From Blastococcus sp. HT6-4 (GTDB lineage: Bacteria; Actinomycetota; Actinomycetes; Mycobacteriales; Geodermatophilaceae): a stretch of 64,000 bases of DNA. The notes beneath the pieces are model-generated. The model saw only the letters and a list, made by a program, of their open reading frames with translations. It ran no database searches and had not been told where the DNA came from. This document shows positions 53,237-61,541 of the stretch, one piece after another (within the stretch, counting starts at the first letter, position 1; each line of letters starts with the position of its first letter). Made by a program: the position numbers and the translations under genes. The stretch covers positions 2,914,001 to 2,978,000 of the forward strand of contig NZ_CP155551.1 in assembly GCF_039679125.1 (NCBI RefSeq), given 5' to 3'.

Positions 53237-54457
53237 ATGGTCTGGGCGCTCTCGGTCACCGAGACCGTCTCCTACGGCGTCCTGTACTACTCCTTCGCCG
53301 TCTTCCTCGTGCCGATGCGCGAGGAACTCGGCGCCTCGACCGCGCAGCTCTCCGGTGCGCTCACCCTCGCCCTCGCCCTGACCGGCATCGGCGGGGTGGT
53401 GGTGGGCCGGTGGCTGGACCGCTCCGGGCCCCGGTGGATCATGACCGCCGGCAGTCTGCTCGGCGCGGCATCGGTCCTGGCGTGGTCGCGGGCCGACGAC
53501 CTCGTCGAGCTCTACCTGGCCTTCGCGGGCATCGGGCTGGCCAGCGCCGCGGTGCTCTACGAGCCGGCGTACGCGGTGATCAACACCTGGTTCCGCCGCG
53601 ACCGGCCGAAGGCGCTGCTGACGCTGACGGTGGTGGCGGGGTTCGCCTCGACGGTCTTCCTGCCCACGTCCCAGTTCCTCATCGACGTGCTCGGCTGGCG
53701 GCCGGCACTGGTGGTGCTCGCCGCGGTCGTCGCGGCGTGCGCCGTGCCGCACGCGCTGCTGCTGCGCCGCTCACCGGCCGACCTGGGCCTGGAGCCCGAC
53801 GGCCGTCCGGACCCCGCGCCGCCGACGTCCGGGACCGGCGTCGGTGCACCGGTCCCCGGGGCCGTCCCCGGCCACGCCCCCTACCGGGGTGCCGGCGCGG
53901 CCTGGCGACTGCCCGCGGTGCGCTGGCTGACCCTGGCGACGGCGTTGCAGATGGTGGCGAACGCCGTGGTCGCGGTCTTCCTGGTGGCCTATCTGCTCGA
54001 GGCCGGGGCGCCACCCGGGCTCGCCGCGCTGGCGGCCGGAGCGCTCGGAGCGCTCTCGGTGACCGGTCGGGTGCTGCTCACGGTTCTCGCGACGCGGCTC
54101 CGCATCGGGACCGTCACCGCCGCGATGGTCGCCGGGCAGGGCCTCGCGGTGGGGCTGCTGTTCCTGCTCCCCCAGCCTGCGGCCACCGTCGTGTTCGTGC
54201 TCCTGTTCGGTGTGGGCTTCGGCGTCCTCAACATCGCGCGTCCGGCGCTGCTCGGGCAGTACGTGCCGGGGGCGGTGTTCGCGACGGTGTCCGGGCAGCA
54301 GGCCCTGGCCGGCCAGTTCGGCCGGGTCGTGGCACGGCTCGCCGGTGGCGCGTTGATCACCACCTCCGGCTACGGCGCCGGGTTCGCCGCGGTCGCCGGC
54401 TGCGCGCTCGCCGCCGCGGTCCTCCTGGTGCTCTCCGAACGGGCCGCCCGCAGCTGA
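53237..54457 (+). CDS. MFS transporter
   Basis: A 406-residue major facilitator transporter with 12 predicted helices; SVTETVSYGVLYYSFAVFL in helix 1 and VVVGRWLDRSGPR in the first signature loop resemble the monocarboxylate/oxalate-formate carrier group. ATG 53237 keeps the whole first helix; no ATG, GTG or TTG lies upstream in frame until the SDR gene, although the frame stays open as a Gly/Thr-rich stretch. There is no obvious ribosome binding site, so translation may depend on coupling with the SDR gene 70 bases upstream. It probably exports or imports an acid related to the regulated pathway. Confidence 0.82.
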   Translation: MVWALSVTETVSYGVLYYSFAVFLVPMREELGASTAQLSGALTLALALTGIGGVVVGRWLDRSGPRWIMTAGSLLGAASVLAWSRADDLVELYLAFAGIGLASAAVLYEPAYAVINTWFRRDRPKALLTLTVVAGFASTVFLPTSQFLIDVLGWRPALVVLAAVVAACAVPHALLLRRSPADLGLEPDGRPDPAPPTSGTGVGAPVPGAVPGHAPYRGAGAAWRLPAVRWLTLATALQMVANAVVAVFLVAYLLEAGAPPGLAALAAGALGALSVTGRVLLTVLATRLRIGTVTAAMVAGQGLAVGLLFLLPQPAATVVFVLLFGVGFGVLNIARPALLGQYVPGAVFATVSGQQALAGQFGRVVARLAGGALITTSGYGAGFAAVAGCALAAAVLLVLSERAARS

Positions 54458-54478
54458 CGCGCCCGGGCCGACCGGCGC

Positions 54479-55549
54479 TCAGACCACCCGGGTGAGCGCC
54501 GGCCAGAGCCCGTCCGGGCCGTCGGCGAGCAGACCGGAGGCCAGCACCCGCGACCACACCAGCTCGCTGCCCGCCTCGTCCCGCCACGACCACAGCCGGC
54601 GGGTGAGGTGGTGCAGCTTGTGCTCCTGCGTGAAGCCGATCGCGCCGTGCACCTGGTGCGCCAGCCTGGCGACGACCTCCACCGCGGCGCCCGCCCGCAC
54701 CTTCGCCGCCGCGGCAGCGAGAACGACGTTCCCGCCCCGGTCCAGGGCCTGGACGGCGGCGTCGGTCAGCGCCGTCACGGCGGTCACCTCGCCGGCCATC
54801 TCGGCCAGCTCCATCTGGATCGCCTGGAACTTGCCGAGCGGACGGCCGAACTGCTGCCGCTCCCCCGCGTACTGCACCGTCCACGCCAGCACCTGCTCCA
54901 GCGCCGCGGCCAGCTGCACCGCCCGCGCCAGCGCGTACCGCGCCCGTAGCTCGCCCGCACGGGTCTCGCTCAACAGCGCCCCGCTGGCCGCGGCCTGCTC
55001 CAGCACCAGCGAGCCGCGCGGCTCGCCGGCCAGGTTGTAGGCGTCGGACGCCGGGAGCGACGAGACGTCGACCAGCGCCAGGACCGCACCCTCGATCCCG
55101 CCCGGGGCGGGCGCCAGGACGACGACGCGCGAGGCCACCCCCGCCCACGCGACGTCGGGGACGGTGCCGGTCAGCGTGAACCGCCCCGGGCCGTCGCCGT
55201 CGTCGACCGGGTGGACGGTCACCGCGTCGGCGATCGCGAACGTCGTCGGCTCCTCCGGCGAGGGCAGGTCGAGGTCCGCGGCCAGGAGAGCCGGCCCGGC
55301 CACCAGCAGCTGCTCGGCCACCGGCACCGCGCCGGCGCCCGCGGCGAGCGTCCGGACGATCGCCACCGCGTCGGCCAGCTCACCGCCGGAGCCGCCGGCC
55401 TCCTCGGGCAGCCCGACACCGGTCAGCCCGGCGTCGGCCAGGGCCGACCACAGGCCCGCGTCCCAGCGCCGGTCGGCGGTCAGCGCGAACGGCTCGAATC
55501 CGGTGAGGATGTCCCGGACGGTCTCGACCACCAGGTCCTGGTCGGACAT
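54479..55549 (-). CDS. acyl-CoA dehydrogenase, small-subunit type
   Basis: A 356-residue acyl-CoA dehydrogenase-fold protein that is shorter and less conserved than the usual enzymes. Segments ERQQFGRPLGKFQAIQ and HQVHGAIGFTQEHKLHHLTRR are typical of the second subunit in actinobacterial heteromeric dehydrogenases used in steroid or branched-chain side-chain breakdown. The usual ALTEPxxGSD flavin motif is missing, so it is unlikely to work alone. Its partner is the dehydrogenase gene upstream on the same strand, 151 bases away across a repeat-rich spacer. ATG 55549 is the first start. Confidence 0.85.
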   Translation of the reverse strand: MSDQDLVVETVRDILTGFEPFALTADRRWDAGLWSALADAGLTGVGLPEEAGGSGGELADAVAIVRTLAAGAGAVPVAEQLLVAGPALLAADLDLPSPEEPTTFAIADAVTVHPVDDGDGPGRFTLTGTVPDVAWAGVASRVVVLAPAPGGIEGAVLALVDVSSLPASDAYNLAGEPRGSLVLEQAAASGALLSETRAGELRARYALARAVQLAAALEQVLAWTVQYAGERQQFGRPLGKFQAIQMELAEMAGEVTAVTALTDAAVQALDRGGNVVLAAAAAKVRAGAAVEVVARLAHQVHGAIGFTQEHKLHHLTRRLWSWRDEAGSELVWSRVLASGLLADGPDGLWPALTRVV

Positions 55550-55582
55550 CAGCCCTGTCCCCCGCTCGACTCCACGCTCGTT

Positions 55583-55689
55583 CCGCTCCTCGCTCGTACG
55601 TCAAGGCCGCCTCCGCGGTCGGTCCGCTCCTCGCTCGTTCCTCGCTGCGATGCTCCTGCCCTGTCGGCGGCCGCCTCGCTGCGATGCTC
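55583..55689. repeat. cluster of short direct repeats in the spacer between two dehydrogenase genes
   Basis: CCGCTCCTCGCTCGT occurs at 55583-55597 and 55624-55638, and CCTCGCTGCGATGCTC at 55640-55655 and 55674-55689, all within the 151-base spacer; variants such as CTCGCTCG fill the rest. The spacer has no gene. It looks like a dispersed or recombinogenic intergenic repeat. No regular spacer length is present, so it is not a CRISPR array. Confidence 0.7.
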
Positions 55690-55700
55690 GCTCGCTGTCG

Positions 55701-56861
55701 TCATCGCAGCCCCAGTCCACGAGCGACGATCCCGCGCAGGATCTCGTTGGTACCGCCCCGCAACGTGTAGCCCGGCGCGTGCAGCTGCGCCTCGGCCAGC
55801 GCCCGCGCAAGCGGATCGGGCGAGTCGAGCGAAGGCGTCACGTCGACCACCTTCCGGATCTCCTCGATGACGTCGCCCTCGAACGACGTCCCGACGTCCT
55901 TGACCAGCGCGGCCGGGATGTTCGGCAGCTCACCGCGGTCCAGCGCGGCGGCGATCCGCAGCGACATCTGCCGCAGCGCCAGCACCCGCGCCGAGATCCG
56001 CCCGAGCACCGCCAGCTGCGCCGGGTCGCCCGAGTCGGCGACTCGACGTCCGAACTCGGCGACGAGCGGATACGTCGACAGGAACCGCTCCGGCCCCGAC
56101 CGCTCGAAGGCCAGCTCCGCGGTCACCTGGTGCCAGCCGTTGCCCTCCTCGCCCAGCAGCATGTCGCCCGGGACGACGACGTCCTCGAACACCACCTCGT
56201 TGAAGTGGTGCCCGCCGTCGAGGATGCGGATCGGGTTGATCGTGATACCCGGCAGCGACAGGTCGATCAGCAGCTGCGACATGCCGGCGTGCCGGTGCGC
56301 AGGGTCCGACGGCGCGGTGCGCACCAGCACGATCCCGTAGTGGGAGTGGTGCGCGTTCGACGTCCACACCTTCGCGCCGTTGACCACCCAGTCGCCGTCG
56401 GCGTTGCGGACGGCCTTCGTGCGGATCGAGGCGAGGTCCGAGCCCGAGTCGGGCTCGCTCATCCCGATGACGAAGAAGCACTCCCCCGCGACGATGCGCG
56501 GCAGGATCTCCTGCCGCTGCTTCTCGGTGCCGTAGGTGAGGAGGTTCGGCCCGGACTGCCGGTCGGCGATCCAGTGCGCGGCCACCGGGGCGCCGGCGGC
56601 GAGCAGCTCCTCGGTGACGGCGTAGCGCTCCATCGCCGAGCGCTCGTGGCCGCCGTACTTCTTGGGCCACGTCATCCCGAGCCAGCCGCGCTCGCCCAGC
56701 TTCCTGGAGAACACGGGGTCGACGCCGGACAGCCAGGTGTCCACGTGCGTCTCGAAGGTGCCGGCGGCGAGCTCGGCGGCGAGGAACTCGCGGACCTCCG
56801 CCCGCACCTGCTCGGCTGCTTCCGACCGCGGCGCGGGCGCCAGCGTCAACGCGTTGCTCAT
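55701..56861 (-). CDS. acyl-CoA dehydrogenase, large-subunit type
   Basis: A 386-residue acyl-CoA dehydrogenase with the flavin motifs GMSEPDSGSD and VWTSNAHHS. The C-terminal position that holds Glu in medium-chain enzymes is Gly here (RGGTNEILRG), so the catalytic base must lie elsewhere or come from the partner. Together with the smaller downstream gene it probably forms a two-subunit enzyme like those of cholesterol side-chain degradation. ATG 56861 follows AGGGGAG; a GTG nine codons earlier is possible. No steroid gene is next to it, so the acyl chain is unknown. Confidence 0.87.
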   Translation of the reverse strand: MSNALTLAPAPRSEAAEQVRAEVREFLAAELAAGTFETHVDTWLSGVDPVFSRKLGERGWLGMTWPKKYGGHERSAMERYAVTEELLAAGAPVAAHWIADRQSGPNLLTYGTEKQRQEILPRIVAGECFFVIGMSEPDSGSDLASIRTKAVRNADGDWVVNGAKVWTSNAHHSHYGIVLVRTAPSDPAHRHAGMSQLLIDLSLPGITINPIRILDGGHHFNEVVFEDVVVPGDMLLGEEGNGWHQVTAELAFERSGPERFLSTYPLVAEFGRRVADSGDPAQLAVLGRISARVLALRQMSLRIAAALDRGELPNIPAALVKDVGTSFEGDVIEEIRKVVDVTPSLDSPDPLARALAEAQLHAPGYTLRGGTNEILRGIVARGLGLR

Positions 56862-56903
56862 GCGACTCCCCTGTGTGGCGGTGCTCACCGCCGTTGTACA
56901 GGG

Positions 56904-56938
56904 CGTCCGGGGAGCCCGTGCCGCCGGGCTCCCGGACG
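56904..56938. terminator. terminator hairpin between the small gene and the dehydrogenase pair
   Basis: CGTCCGGG and AGCCC (56904-56917, one bulged G) pair with GGGCT and CCCGGACG (56926-56938) around eight bases. It lies just past the stop of the minus-strand 97-residue gene and upstream of the dehydrogenase, so it should separate their transcripts. Confidence 0.65.
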
Positions 56939-56945
56939 GCCGAGC

Positions 56946-57239
56946 TCAGCTGTCCGCGTCGTTCTCCTCCGACGGGCCGCGGGTGAGCTGGCGCAGCTCG
57001 TCGGCGACCGTCCCCAGCGACGTCAGCGCTCCGGACACCAGCCGGCGCACCCCGTGGATGTCCAGGCCCAGCGTCGCACCCATCCCGGACCCGCCCTCCA
57101 GCCCGCTGAGCTCGCCGTCGGCGGGCGCCCGCCGGGCCAGGTCCGGCGACCAGCGCATCGCGTCGCCCGACATCGACCAGTCACCCGTGGCGCCGTCGAT
57201 CGCCTCGGTGATCGGGTTCCCGCGAGCCGATGTGTCCAT
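56946..57239 (-). CDS. hypothetical small protein
   Basis: A 97-residue acidic protein that I do not recognise. There is no signal peptide or membrane helix; the centre is Gly/Ser/Met-rich and the C-terminal 35 residues form a likely amphipathic helix (HGVRRLVSGALTSLGTVADE) followed by an acidic tail. ATG 57239 has GGGAGG six bases upstream, a strong sign that it is real. It lies 58 bases downstream of the RsbP-like phosphatase gene on the same strand and could be its co-transcribed partner, and a terminator follows it. Confidence 0.65.
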   Translation of the reverse strand: MDTSARGNPITEAIDGATGDWSMSGDAMRWSPDLARRAPADGELSGLEGGSGMGATLGLDIHGVRRLVSGALTSLGTVADELRQLTRGPSEENDADS

Positions 57240-57297
57240 GACCGCCTCCCAACCGGAGTTCCTCCCATGGTGACCCCTCGCGGCGCCATCCGGAAGG

Positions 57298-59571
57298 TCA
57301 GACCCGGCTGAGCACCAGCAGCGCAATGTCGTCGGCCCGGTGCTCCCCGGTCAGCTCGGCCAGCAGCCGGTCGCACAGCTCCTCGGGCCCGGCGGGCAGT
57401 GCACGGGCCGCCACTTCCCGCAGCCGGTCCAGCCCCGTGTCGATGTCGGCCCCCCGGCTCTCCACCAGCCCGTCGGTGAACAGGACCAGCGTCGACCCCG
57501 CCGGCAGCACACCGGCCCACTCCTGCGCCGGCGCCGGTGGTGCGCCCAGCATCCGCGTCGGCCGCACCGGCAGGTACTCCGCCGACCCCTCGGAGCACAG
57601 CAGCGGCGGCAGGTGCCCGGCCGACGCGATCCGCAGCTCCCCCGATGCCGGGTCCAGCGTGGCGAACAGCGCCGTCGCCATCCGCTGCAGCTCGTACAGC
57701 GCCCAGCTGCGGTGCAGCCGGTCGACCAGCGCCCCCGGTCGCTGCTGGTCGACCAGCAGCGCCCGGTAGACGCTTCGCAGCTGGCCCATCGTCGCCGCGG
57801 CCGTGATGTCGTGGCCGACCACGTCACCGACCGCGAGCGCCACCCGGTCGTCCGGCAGCCGGACGACGTCGTAGAAGTCCCCGCCGACGTCGACCCCCTG
57901 CGTCGCCGCCGCGTACCGCACCGCCATCACCAGCCCCGGAACCTCCGGGGGCGAGGGCGGCAGCAGGCTCGCCTGGAGGGTGTGCGACGTCCGTTCCTCG
58001 AACTCGAACCGCTGCGCCTTGTCCACCACCTGCGACAGCTGCAGCGCGAGCTGCTCGGCCATCTCGACGTCGGCCGCGGTCAGCGGCGGGCGGCGCCGGT
58101 CGGCACCGAAGGTCACCACGCCCAGCCGCCGGCCCTCCACGATCAGCGGCACGCTGACCAGCCCGACGAGCTCCAGCCGGCGGGCGGCCTCCCGGTGCTC
58201 CTCGTCGAGGGTGATCGCGTCGAGCACCGCCTGGCCCCCGTCGGCCTCCCGGATCCACTGCGTCCGCCCCTCGCGCAGCGCCCGCAGGCCGACGTGCACC
58301 GGTGAGCGCTCGGGCGCCTGCTCCTCGCGCAACCGGTCGATCAACGGCTGCCGGGACGGGTCCCGGTGCCGTGCCACCGGGCGGGCCATCCCGTGCTCGG
58401 TCACCAGGTCGATCACGCACACGTCGGCCAGCCTCGACACCGCCAGCCCGGCCAGCCGCTCCACCGTGTCGGTCACGTCGGCCGCATCGGCCATCAGCCG
58501 GGCGGCCTCCAGCAGGAACGCCGCCCGCTCCCCCTGCAGCCGGGTCTGCTCGTACAGCCGGACCCGCTCGAGCGCCTGCCCGGCCTGTCGGCCCAGCGTC
58601 CAGAGCAGGTCGACCTCCGCCGGCGTCAGCGGCCGGTGCTCACCGGGCTCCTCGAGGCTGATCAGGTCACCGCGCTTGGGGCCGCCCCGCGCGAGCACGA
58701 GCACGCCCAGCCGCTTGCTGTCGGCCGACACCGGCACGATCACCAGGTCGGAGAGCTCGTCGGCGGACATCGCCGCCGCGAGTTCTGGCTGGTCGGCCCG
58801 CAGCCGGGCGTCGTGCACGATCGAGCGCAGCCCCTGGGCCAGCTCCAGCGCCAGGCGGCTGCCGGCCGCCTCCCGCAGGCGGCGCAGGAGGCGCACCGAC
58901 AACCCGTCGGAGCGCACCGGGCGCAGGGCAGGCAGCCCGTGCGGGTCGCCGGCCTCGCCCTCGACCAGCACGAGCGCCGCGCCGCGGGCCTTCAGCGCCG
59001 CCCGCCCGCGCTGCACGATCACCGTTGCCACGTCCTCGGGCGTCATCGCGGCGGCCAGGTCGAACACGACCTTCTGCACCGTGCGCGACCGGGCCTCCGA
59101 GTCCTCGGCCAGCCGCTGCGCGGCGAGCAGCTCCCGCTCGTAGCGGCGGCGCGCGGTCGCCTCGAACAGCGTCGCGCGCACCAGCAGCGGCGACCCGTCG
59201 TCGTCGCGGACCTCGACGGCGTTGAGCAGGCAGGGCAGCAGCGAGCCGTCGACCCGCGTGATGTCGATGGCGATCTCCCGCACCGCGCCCTGCATCCGCA
59301 GCAACGGCACCAGATGGGTCTCGTAGAAGACCCGGCCGCCGACGGTGAGCAGGTCCTGGAACCGGGTGCCCAGGAGGTCGGCGGGCGGCCGGCCGGTCCA
59401 GGCGGAGAACGTCCGGTTGGCCTTGACCAGCCGGCCGTCGGGCAGCGTCGACAGGTAGCCCATCGGCGCGTTCTCGTACAGGTCGGCCGGGTCCTCCTCC
59501 AGCAGCCGGTCCAGTTGCGTCGCCGGGTCCCGGCCGCCCCCGGGGTCGGTTCCGCCGCCCCCGCCGGTCAC
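57298..59571 (-). CDS. RsbP-like PAS-GAF-GAF-PP2C (SpoIIE-type) phosphatase
   Basis: A 757-residue signalling phosphatase. A PAS domain (about 25-140, YENAPMGYLSTLPDGRLVKA, NRTFSAWTG) is followed by two GAF-like domains (about 165-330 and 345-500) and a PP2C/SpoIIE domain (about 525-757) with GGDFYDVV, GDVVGHD, FTDGLVESR and RADDIALLVL, all metal sites intact. It would dephosphorylate an anti-sigma-factor antagonist to release a stress sigma factor. The start, GTG 59571, overlaps the stop of the RsbQ-like gene by four bases (GTGA). Bacillus RsbP has only PAS plus PP2C, so the two GAF domains are additional sensors. Confidence 0.9.
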   Translation of the reverse strand: MTGGGGGTDPGGGRDPATQLDRLLEEDPADLYENAPMGYLSTLPDGRLVKANRTFSAWTGRPPADLLGTRFQDLLTVGGRVFYETHLVPLLRMQGAVREIAIDITRVDGSLLPCLLNAVEVRDDDGSPLLVRATLFEATARRRYERELLAAQRLAEDSEARSRTVQKVVFDLAAAMTPEDVATVIVQRGRAALKARGAALVLVEGEAGDPHGLPALRPVRSDGLSVRLLRRLREAAGSRLALELAQGLRSIVHDARLRADQPELAAAMSADELSDLVIVPVSADSKRLGVLVLARGGPKRGDLISLEEPGEHRPLTPAEVDLLWTLGRQAGQALERVRLYEQTRLQGERAAFLLEAARLMADAADVTDTVERLAGLAVSRLADVCVIDLVTEHGMARPVARHRDPSRQPLIDRLREEQAPERSPVHVGLRALREGRTQWIREADGGQAVLDAITLDEEHREAARRLELVGLVSVPLIVEGRRLGVVTFGADRRRPPLTAADVEMAEQLALQLSQVVDKAQRFEFEERTSHTLQASLLPPSPPEVPGLVMAVRYAAATQGVDVGGDFYDVVRLPDDRVALAVGDVVGHDITAAATMGQLRSVYRALLVDQQRPGALVDRLHRSWALYELQRMATALFATLDPASGELRIASAGHLPPLLCSEGSAEYLPVRPTRMLGAPPAPAQEWAGVLPAGSTLVLFTDGLVESRGADIDTGLDRLREVAARALPAGPEELCDRLLAELTGEHRADDIALLVLSRV

Positions 59572-60368
59572 GGCGTCAGGAACGCACGGATGGCGGCGAT
59601 CGTCTCCTCCGGCGCGGACAGTTGCGGCACGTGCCCGGTCGCCCGCATGCGCACCAGCACGCTCCCGGCGATCTGCTCGTGCACGAACTGACCGACCGAG
59701 TCGGGGGCGATGGCGTCGGTGCTGCACTGCAGCACCAGGGTGGGCACCTCGACGCCGGCGAGGTCGGCCCGGTTGTCCGACAGGAAGGTCACCCGCGCGA
59801 ACTGCCGGGCGATGTGCGGCGCGGTCCGGCAGAAGCTGTTGGTGAGCTCGTCGGCCAGCTCCGGCCGCTCGGGATTGCCCATGATCACCGGGGCCATCTG
59901 CGCCGACCAGCCCAGGTGGTTGCTGTCCAGCGCGTCCAGCAGGCCGATGATGTCCCCGCGGCTGAACCCGCCCACGTAGTCGACGTCGTCGATGTACCGC
60001 GGGTTGGGCCCGATCATCACCAGCGCGCCGAACAGCTCGGGAGCCCGGTGGTAGGCCAGCAGCCCGATCATCGCGCTCACCGAGTGGCCCACCAGCACGA
60101 CGTCGGTCAGCGCCAGTTCCCGGAGGATCTCCACGAGGTCGGACGCGTACCCGTCGAGGGAGTCGTACTTGTCGGGGTCGTAGGCCGACAGGTCCGACTG
60201 CCCCGACCCGACGTGGTCGAACAGCACCACGCGGTGGTCGACGGCGAACTCGGGGACGACCAGACGCCACAGCGTCTGGTCGCAGCCGAAGCCGTGCACG
60301 AAGACCATCGGCCGCCCGTCCGGCACACCGATGACGCTGACCCGATTGCGCGCCACGACGCTGCCCAC
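59568..60368 (-). CDS. rsbQ: RsbQ-like alpha/beta hydrolase
   Basis: A 266-residue hydrolase of the RsbQ/KAI2 type. FVHGFGCDQTLWR is the oxyanion region; the triad is Ser96 in VGHSVSAMIG, Asp218 in QCSTDAIAP and His246 in ATGHVPQL, within one residue of the numbering known for Bacillus RsbQ. RYIDDVDYVGGF and LDSNHLGWSAQMAPVIMGNP are also strongly RsbQ-like. In Bacillus RsbQ supplies an unknown small molecule that the PAS domain of RsbP needs for energy-stress activation of sigma-B. Here it overlaps the phosphatase gene, matching that pair. GTG 60368 is used; GTG 60356 is also open. A TACGGT box seven bases upstream suggests a leaderless message. Confidence 0.9.
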   Translation of the reverse strand: MGSVVARNRVSVIGVPDGRPMVFVHGFGCDQTLWRLVVPEFAVDHRVVLFDHVGSGQSDLSAYDPDKYDSLDGYASDLVEILRELALTDVVLVGHSVSAMIGLLAYHRAPELFGALVMIGPNPRYIDDVDYVGGFSRGDIIGLLDALDSNHLGWSAQMAPVIMGNPERPELADELTNSFCRTAPHIARQFARVTFLSDNRADLAGVEVPTLVLQCSTDAIAPDSVGQFVHEQIAGSVLVRMRATGHVPQLSAPEETIAAIRAFLTP

Positions 60369-60375
60369 GGAGCCG

Positions 60376-60381
60376 ACCGTA
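60376..60381 (-). promoter_or_regulatory. candidate -10 of the rsbQ-like operon
   Basis: TACGGT on the minus strand, seven bases before the GTG start, with GCGACA 17 bases further upstream as a possible -35. The short distance implies a leaderless transcript for the hydrolase-phosphatase pair. Confidence 0.35.
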
Positions 60382-60552
60382 GTGGACCCCGCGCCCGCTG
60401 TCGCCGCCCCCCGTGATGCCGTCGGGCCCGCTCCGCACCACGGCTCACCGTGGGTCACGCAGGCGCGACGGACCGCCGCGCGTCGCCGGACCGCGCTCGC
60501 GCACGCCGGGGAGCGGCCCGGAAACCACTGTCGCGCCGTCCGCGGCCGCCCC

Positions 60553-60558
60553 TACCCT
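60553..60558 (+). promoter_or_regulatory. possible -10 upstream of the hemerythrin-like gene
   Basis: TACCCT fits TANNNT about 55 bases before the ATG. No -35 is evident, so this is only a suggestion for the divergent 244-base spacer. Confidence 0.25.
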
Positions 60559-60612
60559 GCGACGCGTCCGGACCCCGGACCACCGGCCGAACCACCGAAC
60601 GAGGCGCGCGCC

Positions 60613-61368
60613 ATGACCACCGCCACGGCCCTCCCCACCATCCGCGCCGTCCCGCTGTCCGTGCGCACGGACAGCCCGCCGGCCCCCACCTCGGCGCCGC
60701 CCGGCCGCGCGGCGACCTACCAGCGAGTGCTGCACCAGCTGGCCCGCCGCGAGCTCGGCACCCTGGCCGACGTCGCCACCTGGGCGCCCGACGGCGAGTG
60801 CGCCCGCACCGGCACGCTCACCTGCCACGCCGCGCTGCTGGCCCGGGTGCTGCTGCACCACCACGCCGTCGAGCGGGAGTCGGTGTGGCCGGCGCTGCTC
60901 CGGGCGGTACCCGCCGGCTCCCGGCCCGCCGCCGAGGCCGCCGTCGCCAGCTGGACCGTCTCCTGCACCCGCATCGACGCCGCGCTCCGCGACCTCGACA
61001 CGCTCGCCCGCCAGTGGTCGGTGAGCGGCACCGCCCGTGCCCGGGACGGCTTCGCCCGTGCCTGCCGCAGGCTCGCCGACGACGTCGACGCGCAGACCGC
61101 CGAGGAGGAGGCCACGCTGCTCCCCCTGCTCGACGCGCACCTCACCGACGCCGACTGGGCGGCGATCATCCGCACCGCCCGGTGCGGTCTCTCCGGCCGC
61201 CAGCAGCTGCTCGTGCTGGGCCTGGCACTGGAGGACTGCTGCGCCGGTGACCGCGCCCGGTTGCTGCGCGGGACCCGCCGCTCCACCCGGCTGGCCTGGT
61301 GGCTCCACGGCCGGCGGCGGTACCGCGCGTCGGTGGTGCGGTTGCGCGGCGCCCCGCCGGCGCGCTGA
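60613..61368 (+). CDS. hemerythrin-like (HHE) domain protein
   Basis: A 251-residue protein with a disordered start of about 35 residues and then a four-helix bundle. HAALLARVLLHHHAVERESVWPAL and QTAEEEATLLPLLDAHL carry the His and Glu positions expected of a hemerythrin/HHE iron site, though not every ligand can be placed with confidence. A role in oxygen, NO or redox sensing is possible. ATG 60613 has a weak GAGG upstream. The C-terminal basic tail (RRSTRLAWWLHGRRRYRASVV) could touch the membrane. It is divergent from the rsbQ-like operon across a 244-base spacer, so it may belong to the same stress response. Confidence 0.7.
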   Translation: MTTATALPTIRAVPLSVRTDSPPAPTSAPPGRAATYQRVLHQLARRELGTLADVATWAPDGECARTGTLTCHAALLARVLLHHHAVERESVWPALLRAVPAGSRPAAEAAVASWTVSCTRIDAALRDLDTLARQWSVSGTARARDGFARACRRLADDVDAQTAEEEATLLPLLDAHLTDADWAAIIRTARCGLSGRQQLLVLGLALEDCCAGDRARLLRGTRRSTRLAWWLHGRRRYRASVVRLRGAPPAR

Positions 61369-61403
61369 GGAGCTCCTCGCGCCCGGCGGTCACCAGCCGG
61401 CGG

Positions 61404-61511
61404 TCAGTAGCGGGACGTCCCGCAGTCGCGGCAGCGCTTGCGCGCGGCCGTCACCATCACGTGGCAGTTGTCGCAGACCCAGGTGGTCCGTTCCTTCGTC
61501 GCGGTGCTCAT
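61404..61511 (-). CDS. 35-residue zinc-ribbon protein
   Basis: A very short gene reading MSTATKERTTWVCDNC and then two CxxC pairs in all: CDNC and CRDC, 15 residues between them, a minimal zinc ribbon with four cysteines. ATG 61511 is preceded by GGGGAGG six bases away, and a TACCGT box lies about 30 bases upstream, so translation is likely. The body is basic (AARKRC), compatible with nucleic-acid or ribosome binding. No homologue can be named from memory with confidence. It is convergent with the hemerythrin-like gene. Confidence 0.7.
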   Translation of the reverse strand: MSTATKERTTWVCDNCHVMVTAARKRCRDCGTSRY

Positions 61512-61541
61512 GGCCGCCTCCCCTCGTCAGACACGTCCACG

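Noticed and set aside
55583-55689. Direct repeats considered as CRISPR
   Set aside because: Only two copies of each unit, unequal spacing, and no cas genes in the window.
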